Assembly: GCA_012932865.1 (NCBI GenBank)
Contig: SAXG01000031.1
Span: 186,001-250,000 of the forward strand
Direction: 5' to 3'
Length of the DNA: 64,000 nt
Origin: Amylostereum areolatum
Taxonomy: Eukaryota > Basidiomycota > Agaricomycetes > Russulales > Stereaceae
In this document: positions 50,280 to 64,000 of the stretch, in pieces
How the letters are laid out: each line of letters starts with the position of its first letter
Numbering within the stretch: position 1 is the stretch's first letter
Translations under genes and position numbers: made by a program
The notes under the pieces: model-generated
Database searches by the model: none
What the model saw: only the letters and a program-made list of their open reading frames with translations
Told to the model about the DNA's origin: nothing

Positions 50280-52352
50280 TTATCGTGAATACGAGTGCGA
50301 ATGCGCGTAGCGATGGGGAGGGGAAGAAGAGGAAGAAGACACCGGCGGCGTCGAACACCGCAACACCTCGTCGTACGTCGGCGGGAGCTCGTGCGCGACG
50401 CCGCTCACGCTCGGCCCGGCCCCGACGAGCTCGGAGTCGTGGTGCTGGAACACGACGCCTGCGGAGCGGATGTACATGAGCGAGCGAGCGCGGTTCGTCG
50501 GCCGCGAGCGGCGGGCGGCGCGGAAGTCGCCTGTGGAGCGGACGTTGCGCAGGGACATCGGCGGGTGGGATTTGGTGGAGGAAGAGGAAGAAGAGGAAGA
50601 AGAAGAGGAGTAGGAAGCGGAGGGCGGGGAGAAGTGGGCGTGGAGGGCGGGTGGAGCGGGGAGGGGACGGAGGGAGTAGGTCGGGTTGGTCGTTGGGGTC
50701 GTGGTGGGAGAGGTTGGGTTGGATGGCCCGGCGAGGGGAGTGGGAGGTGTTTGGATTATTGAGGGTGGATGGTGGCGAGGACGAGAGGGGGTGTAGGGCT
50801 CGAGGGGCGCGGGCGCGGTGTAGTCTCTGCCTCTGCGCGAGGATTGCCGGTTGGGGGCCGCCGGTGCGGGCGACGGGAGGTCGCGCGAGGCGGGTCCGGG
50901 GCGGTTCTCGGGGGAGATGTCGAGGACGTCGGTACCGTCGTTCGAGGAGGACGCGGTGTCGGACGGGGACGGTTTCGCGCCCTTGTGGGAGGGGTAGACG
51001 TCCGCGTCCGCCTCGGCGAGGTCGAGGCTGAGCTTGGGCGTGGTCTTCAGCATGCGGAACTTCATCGGGGTGACGATGCTCGCGACGAGCGTGGCTTCGT
51101 CGTCCGGGCCGCGCGACGCGCGCTGGTTCTGTCGGCGCTGGCGGAGGACGAGCCAGAAGAGGGAGAGGCAGAAGAAGAGGACGGCGACGACGACGGCGAG
51201 GCAGACGCCGATGATGAGGGCGAGGTTGGGTTTGGAAGGGTGGGAGGTGCCGGCGTTGGCAAGGGCGGCGATGGACCCGGCGGAGGAGACGAGTCCTGGG
51301 CAGGAGGTGTCGGTGGAACCTACGGTGGTCATGGACAGCGTTCGCGATGCCCAGTGTCCCGAGCTGGGGAAAAGTGGAGGTGAGATGTGGGGGCGGTATA
51401 AGTAGGGAGTGGAAGATAACGCACGCGTCGGTCGCGGCGACTGTTCGGCGAATTGATAGAAGGGCGGAGACGGAAAGAAGGCGAGTGAGGTTCACGCGGG
51501 CGGAGCGGAAAGCGCGCAGGCTTACCCAAGAGCGTCGAGCCCGGCGTTGCGCGGTTGATGAAGGTGTACATGTCTTCGTCCGGGCGCAAAGTAGCGTTGA
51601 TGACGCCCGCGCCCTGCTGTGCGATTGTCACGGTGTACGGAGGCGCCCCGCCCTGGACGAGGATCTCGAGCGGCTGGCAAGTGCTTAGGTGGCCGGTGAC
51701 GTTGGCGGAGAACGTCGGGGCGGAGGCGGAGGGAGAAGGAAGGCATGCGGAGGAGGAGGAGGAACGATCGTCTGTGCAGGCGAGGTGTGAGTGGGCAGAG
51801 CGCGGTACGTCGTGTTGGGTGATCGCGTACCTTGTACGGACCAAGTAGAGGGTGAAACGCCCCCGCTATTCCCCGCAGAATCGACCAGACCGAGCGCAAG
51901 AGTGGATCCTGAAGAAGGTGGTGATGGAGGTGATGGAGCAGCGATAGGATGGGAAGAAAACAGGTGAAAATGAAGTTAGCGCGGGTCATGTTTGATGAGG
52001 AAACAAAGACGTACCGGACCGATGGTCGACTTGCCATGTCAGCTGGCTTGGGTCGGATCCCACTGGGCTCACGGTCGTCGTGCCCTCTCGCTCGTACGCG
52101 ACCATGTAGAACGGGGGCTGGGCGGAGGAGCCGTTCGACGGAGAGAGACACGGTCTGGCACGGCGCGAACGCGTTCGACTCGGACTGGAGAGGTGACATG
52201 CGCAGTCAGCGCCACGAAGGGACTCAGGGGCAAGTGAGAAGGAGACGGACGATGTTGGCAAAAGACCACTGGAAGGTGACGTCCTGGGCAGCTGCCAGCG
52301 AGGCCAGGAGGGAAGCGGCGATGAGGAGGAAAGTGCACCAGGGGAAGGACAT
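50280..52352 (-). CDS. Secreted-type single-pass membrane protein, fungal, function unknown
   Basis: Start ATG 52352 gives a clear signal peptide (CTFLLIAASLLASLAAAQ). The ectodomain has the pattern of a basidiomycete family with FAPCQTVSLSV, SSAQPPFYMVAYEREGTTT, LALGLVDSAGNSGGVSPST, ANVTGHLSTCQPLEILVQGG, APPYTVTIAQQG, DEDMYTFINRATPGSTLL and GHWASRTLSMTTVGST. A transmembrane helix follows (LALIIGVCLAVVVAVLFFCL), then a long Ser/Pro-rich cytosolic tail with a 12-Ser run, ending HSHSYSR. About five exons. Two frame mismatches occur: one base too many near 52131 (SLSV / NGSSAQ) and a phase clash at the junction before GHWASR (about 51345). It may be a sensor or cell-wall-facing protein, but that is inference. 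Confidence 0.65.
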
Positions 52353-59012
<6,660 letters not shown>

Positions 59013-60046
59013 GAGCGCGAGGACAAACTCGATCCTTGATTATTTTCCTCCTTCCTCTTTCCTTTTCATAACCTTATTGTGTACATATTTTCTGTATTTC
59101 TAGAGCGGGTGCGGAGGCTTAAGGCCCGAGGACCGGTGACGGTGTTTTTCTGCGACGGACGTCGGTTGAACTTCGCAGACGGTTCGAAAGCTGTGTTTTA
59201 CTGCTACATAGTTGTACTACCGCTGTTGCGATAGATCGTGATGGGTACCCTGTTCAAGTTGTTTATACGAATAACTTAATTGGTTTACAGTGGAGGGTTA
59301 CTGTACGTGAAGTATTCGGACGCTGTCGTGGAGCGACGAGGGTCCAATCCAACATTACCACCTTAGGTAGGATTAGGATATAGGAGGAGTCGCACTTGTT
59401 CGAGCTGGGAGAATTTGGAGACACTGAACGGCAGAACATCGACGTGTGCATCGGGGAGCGTTATGAACATGATGCGTGGGGACATGCATGCAAGCTCTGT
59501 TCCCGCCGAGAAGCCCACCCTGCATTTTGAAAGATGGGAGAAGCCATTGTCAAGAACACCAATGTTCAGTTCATCCTCGACCAACCCGGCTACGACAAGC
59601 CCTTGCCCATTGCTGAGAAATTGTAAGGCTCCAACTGTATAGTTTTATGTCTAGTGAGATTGGGGTAGCAGATAGTATACTATACTTAACAGTACACAAT
59701 AGTAGATAGACAGTTTTAGACAGTTGATGCCCATCATGCTGATTAGATAAAGAAGTCATGTAGTTTAGTACACATAAGCTCTAAGATAGTCCAGCCGCGT
59801 TTAGTATGAGCACACATCAGTACAGATGTGATAGGCATGAGAACAAGCTCTACAAAAGGATGTCAGATAGGTGGAGTGAGGTTTTGCGGACCCTCAAAAG
59901 CGATGACAACCCACTCATTTCAAGCAGCGAAAATTTGAAACCGCTACGAACCAAGTGATGATATTGTTAGCCTCGCCATGAGCCATGAGGTTTAGGGAGA
60001 AAAAGGACCATACATGCACGCTCGCCCACCGCCCAGGAAGGTCAAA
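59013..60046. other. Intergenic between convergent genes
   Basis: About 1 kb. A minus-strand frame at 59584-59363 (LNIGVLDNGFSHLSKCRVGF…) is mildly protein-like but unplaced. Nothing else recognised. Confidence 0.35.
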
Positions 60047-61235
60047 CTACATGATCAATTGAGGTCTGCGGACGAACAGACTCGAAAAGTCGTACATGTT
60101 GGAATACACTCCAGGGATATGGGCGTCCGACACGCTGTCTGAAAGCGGTGCGAGCCATCTCTCAGTGATCAGTATATATAGATGGATTTCGCGTAGAGGC
60201 TACATACCGACCTGTGAAAAAAGGGTGCTGCTTGATCTCACGAAACCCGAAGCGGTGTTTTGGGTCATATTTCAGCAACTGAGAAAGATTAGCAAATTCA
60301 GTACCTTCGGATACTGGGCGGGGAACTTACTCCAGATAAGAGATTGACGACGTTATAGTCCGCTCCAGGCCTTTGCATCGCGTTGAAGGGCCATCGGGTC
60401 ATGGACTCGACAAGCCGCTCTTCATTTGTATGATCCCAAATATACTGCACAACAGGATCAGGGACGTACTTTCCAGAAAAAAGGACTAAAATGCCTACCG
60501 TGTTGAAATACATGATATGGAGGACAACACCCAAAGAGAAGAAATCGACAGAATACGAATACGGGTAACCCCTGACGACTTCCCAAGCAATGAAGCCGGG
60601 GGTTCCAAATTTGCCAGTGGTAGTAGGTGGTTGTTGACGAGCTCGGCGAGTAGATGGATTGACCTCGAGTCGGTGCGCATGGCCAAAATCAGCAAGTTGG
60701 ATGTGACCTTGGGCATCGATGAGGATATTCGCTGGCTTGATATCTCTGTGGACAATGCCAAGCCTGTGGATAAAGGTGATGGCACTGGCCTTCAAGAAAG
60801 GGCGGGTAAGATGAAGCGAAATGAACAGAAGTAAGGAGAACGTACCATTTCAGCAGTGTAGAAGTTGACGACGCTAAGGTGAAGCCCTGAACCACATACG
60901 TCGGCCAACGTCGCCGGACAATAATCCTGCTCTGGGATCAAAATCGCGGGGTACGTGGAGAGAATGCCACTCACATTGAGAAAGAAGAAATGGGCACTAT
61001 CGTGAAAAGCCGCCTTCAGTTTCATTATGAACGGTCCCGCACTCGCATCGCGGAGTAAACACATCTCGTCTACTGCCTGGTCGATCTTGATTCCGGGGTG
61101 GTGGCGTTCGAGGTGCATGATATATCCTTTGTCGATGGATTTCAAAGCGTATACGCGCATGGTGCACTTGTGGCGCGCAAGGTGAACCTGGCCGGTCCCT
61201 CCGTGTCCAAGCTCGGCCAGGAAGACAAAAGTCAT
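60047..61235 (-). CDS. AGC-like Ser/Thr protein kinase, short form
   Basis: Five exons (61235-60975, 60926-60846, 60789-60331, 60278-60208, 60158-60047) join in phase to 327 residues. Glycine loop [19 protein letters not shown] lysine [11 protein letters not shown]-style [10 protein letters not shown] … VVNFYTAEM, catalytic loop [21 protein letters not shown] (DFG intact), APE-like [20 protein letters not shown] (Ala-Trp-Glu in place of Ala-Pro-Glu), [13 protein letters not shown], and the C-lobe end [20 protein letters not shown] typical of AGC kinases. A short tail ([16 protein letters not shown]) lacks an obvious hydrophobic motif FxxF. No extra domain precedes the kinase. Upstream activators and targets cannot be inferred. 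Confidence 0.82.
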
Positions 61236-61735
61236 TGACAGAAGGGATAACGGCGAGATGATCTAAAGGAGAGGGGAAAAGCGCGGAAATCTTCATGTAA
61301 CCCATTAATTAAGTAGGTTGGAGAAGAGAGATGGTGTATGAACGCACCGGCTGGAATGGTGCTTCATTGTGATACATGCCTCCAGGGCGATTGTAGGGCT
61401 GAGTGAGAGAGCTGTTGCCCACCGTACCAGGCCGGTGATTCAACATTAGGAAGCACGCCGTTAAAGAGTTCGTGGAAAACAGGGGAGGACGAGGACCCAA
61501 GAAATCCACCATTATATGTCTTCAGGATGGCCATTGTGGCCACCTAGGCTGCGCCTCCATCTGGACCCAAACGAGATTATCGCTTCGGCTTGATCATAGT
61601 AAGGGAGTAATATTGCCGCCTTGTAGAAATTGCATGGAAGAGCTGAGGACAGAATGACAGAAGACAGTTGAAGAATACGCGTTAGCAGCTGTGAGCAGTT
61701 CGAGGAGGTGGTAATCGTTAAGTATCGGGGGGAAA
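61236..61735. other. Intergenic, upstream of the AGC-like kinase
   Basis: About 500 bp between the kinase start and the hairpin. No gene recognised. Confidence 0.4.
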
Positions 61736-62411
61736 CACCGGGGGCAGGATTCCATTTGAGCCCGATTCCCACGGATTCAAAACTGGAGTGAAAGGGACAA
61801 ATTTTGATACAATGTTATCTAGCCGACTACACATGGTGAAAGCATGGGTTTCACATGCGCAGTAAGCTAGAATGAAGCAACTAGAAATGTGTGGCTTCGA
61901 ATGTATGTTCTGCCATCGAATACAGATTGCAAATGCATTGTTTGAGTCACATGTTTTGGCTTCGTGTACCTTTCTGATACCATAAATATCCGTAGAGACC
62001 AGTTATCAATCAAAAATGATAGGTTTGGAATTGATTTTCTACCGATTCTTACCCATTTGATACAGGTTGCTCATAGGGAATCTGTATCAAGTTCCTTTTC
62101 TGGGGGCTAATCTGAGTGTAAAACCATATGAATTTGATTGATAAATGGTCTCTACGGATATTTATGGTATCAGAAAGGTACACGAAGCCAAAGCATGTGA
62201 CTCAAACAATGCATTTGCAATCTGTATTCGATGGCAGAACATACATTCGAAGCCACACATTTCTAGTTGCTTCATTCTAGCTTACTGCGCATGTGAAACC
62301 CATGCTTTCACCATGTGTAGTCGGCTAGATAACATTGTATCAAAATTTGTCCCTTTCACTCCAGTTTTGAATCCGTGGGAATCGGGCTCAAATGGAATCC
62401 TGCCCCCGGTG
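61736..62411. repeat. 279-bp near-perfect inverted repeat with 118-bp loop
   Basis: Arms 61736-62014 and 62133-62411 are reverse complements with only about two mismatches seen by eye; the loop is 62015-62132. Outer ends read CACCGGGGGCAGG / CCTGCCCCCGGTG and are flanked by AAA on both sides. No protein frame fits. It may be a foldback element or a recent inverted duplication, and any transcript would form a long dsRNA hairpin. It ends 118 bp before the NBS1 ATG. Confidence 0.85.
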
Positions 62412-62529
62412 AAAGGAAGTCAACGCGACGCACGTGATCGTCGAGACTGAATTCGGTCGCGTCGCCGACTTTGGTCTCTTGTCCCTGACCATACACACTG
62501 CTAACCCCCCGACTCTCGCTTTCTCGCAA

Positions 62530-64000
62530 ATGTGGGTCCTCACTGGCGCATTTGACGTTGAATTCTCAAAGGACCTGCCACCAGTCGCTCAACAGCCTCA
62601 GAGTGCGTGATTCTCCAACTTTTCCTTCACGCTCATTGTATGTACCGACGCGACAGGAAGTAAGCTTCTGAAAACAGGGAGGAAGTATGAACTCGGGAGG
62701 AAGGACAAGGATTTGATCGTCACACAGAAGAAGGTCTCCAAGGATAATGCGCATTTCATCGTTGGTGGCTGGAGCCCGGAGGATGTGGTGAGTGTCCTGT
62801 TTTGCCGGCCTCTTCGTTTGGCGCATTAGCGTGTTCAACGAAACATATGCTTTCTTTGCAGGCGAAACCTAATCTGGTTCCGTCACTACACGTGTTCAAC
62901 CCGAAACAGACCGCGATGAAGATCCTGCGGGGTGAGGACGGGGTTCCTGTGAACCCGGGCCAAACGGTTGAGATGCTGGATGGCGACGCATTGTACGTTG
63001 TCAGCGGGCTACCAATAACGTGAGGCTCTCTTTAATTTACTGCTGAAGGAGTACCTCGTTCTCACATGGCGTAGAGCTCGATGGGTCAAAGTATGTTGCT
63101 TTGAGACTCCGGGCAAAGTGCGTACGCCAGTATCACTCGAAGGCTGTGCTTCGCTGGGTACGTGCATTTTTCGCACTGTATGCATCCTATGCGCTAAATC
63201 AAACGCAGGCATCAACGTTGTACGAACGCTTGACCCCGCTATTACACATCACCTCATACCATCGTTTAGCCTCTCGCCCCCATTTGCGGCCTCGCTCCTG
63301 TCTGCGGCCAACTTCGTTAAACCGGAATGGTTGCAAGACTTGCTCAAGTTGGGCGCCTTTGCCAAAACGGACCCCAACTCCCTTGAATTCGCGTTCGCGC
63401 TCCCGCTCGAGAGCAAATACAGACCTGGATTTGGCCCAGGGCTCAAATCCGCATTGAAGAATCTCCAAACATGGGAACCGAATGAAGAGCGGCTCAATAT
63501 GTTCAAGGGAATGCGCTTTGTGTTTGTCGGGGAGAAGGGAAGAGAGATCGGGGATGGGTACCGGGATGTGGTTGAGCGAGGACAGGGTGTTTACGAGGCG
63601 TTTACGGTGGCATCCGGTCCGCAAAAGTGGAGGAGGCTGTTGGCGAAGAGCAAGGCCTGGGAGGAGGAACAGAGTGGTAAGGTAGCCCTAGTTGCTGACG
63701 GAGAGGATATGGAAGCTGCTGTCGGGGCGGACTCTTGGGAGGAGTTCATTGAAGAGGCTAAAAGGTGAACTTCTGCCTGTCCCCTTCATACGCAATGGCA
63801 CTGAAACAATATCGGACAGCTTCGGGTTGAAGTTCATACTACCAGAAAACATCCTTCAGGCTGTCGCATATGTGGATAAGTTCTACGTCGATTCTAGCGA
63901 TGACGCAGCCACAGCAGCCAACGGAGGTACGGTTCTTTTGTTTTCCCCCCCAAACGGATGCTAATTGTGATGACAGCCGGCTCTGCTCTACCGGAATGTG
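62530..64000 (+). CDS. NBS1: Nibrin (Nbs1/Xrs2-type) MRN complex subunit, 5' part (window edge)
   Basis: Nbs1 is the regulatory subunit of Mre11-Rad50-Nbs1, which senses and processes DNA double-strand breaks and recruits the ATM/Tel1 kinase. ATG at 62530 gives the family start MWVLTGAFD. The FHA domain follows: SKLLKTGRKYELGRKDKDLI, KKVSKDNAHFIVGGWSPEDV, NPKQTAMKILRGEDGVPVNP, MLDGDALYVVSGLPI, then ARWVKVCCFETPGKVRTPVS. A BRCT-like region begins INVVRTLDPAITHHLIPS and VKPEWLQDLLKLGAFA, and continues MFKGMRFVFVGEKGREIGDG. Introns are about 54-70 bp. The exon after AAKR/SFGLKFILPENILQAVAYV ends near 63927, and another begins near 63977, running off the edge. The promoter region holds the 279-bp hairpin. 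Confidence 0.85.

Noticed and set aside
50769..51383. Gly/Arg-rich plus-strand frame
   Set aside because: Shadow of the Ser/Pro-rich tail of the membrane protein gene.

Overview
This window is nuclear DNA of a filamentous fungus, most likely an agaricomycete basidiomycete. Protein-coding genes carry many introns of about 50-65 bp with GT/AG ends. The single-copy genes (GINS SLD5, NC2-alpha, a proteasome beta subunit, a KDM4-type demethylase, NBS1) read as fungal, and the mobile elements are chromodomain Ty3/gypsy retrotransposons and a hAT transposon. All annotation was done by reading the sequence; no database search was run.

Layout. 1-1764: the 3' end of SLD5 (+) and a complete NC2-alpha gene (-), tail to tail. 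2037-45070: a nested mobile-element complex of about 43 kb. 45071-64000: host DNA with a kinase relic, a proteasome beta-7 type gene, a single-pass membrane protein, a JmjN/JmjC/ePHD demethylase, an AGC-like kinase and the 5' part of NBS1, which runs off the right edge.

The complex resolves into a few insertions. Gypsy-1 copy A (3585-12985, +) sits inside a TA-flanked DNA element (E1). Its 5' LTR is split by a second element of that type (E2, 3971-5849), and its gag-pol junction by a solo LTR (8290-8709). Gypsy-1 copy B (15118-45065, -) is one element broken by two later insertions: a 13.1-kb hAT transposon (16957-30053; 17-bp terminal repeats and a perfect 8-bp target duplication) and an intact-looking 10.3-kb element, gypsy-2 (31032-41292; LTRs that look identical, TSD tcatt). 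The target duplications of copies A and B are swapped between their 3' ends, and the two ends of E1 are separated and inverted. Together this shows that recombination between the inverted copies flipped the 12986-15117 segment, which carries a zinc-cluster regulator gene.

The most unusual content is: (i) the hAT, which carries its transposase, a casein-kinase-1-like gene with DFG changed to NFG, and a 3.8-kb 5'-truncated SEC31 copy; (ii) gypsy-2, which carries about 3.2 kb of extra open frames after pol, including a zinc-knuckle/coiled-coil frame pair and two small hydrophobic proteins; (iii) both gypsy families, whose primer-binding site is the exact complement of the predicted 5' end of their own transcript, which is the self-priming arrangement known from Tf1. 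Several host genes on the right show single-base frame breaks within conserved domains. These may be assembly errors or decay.
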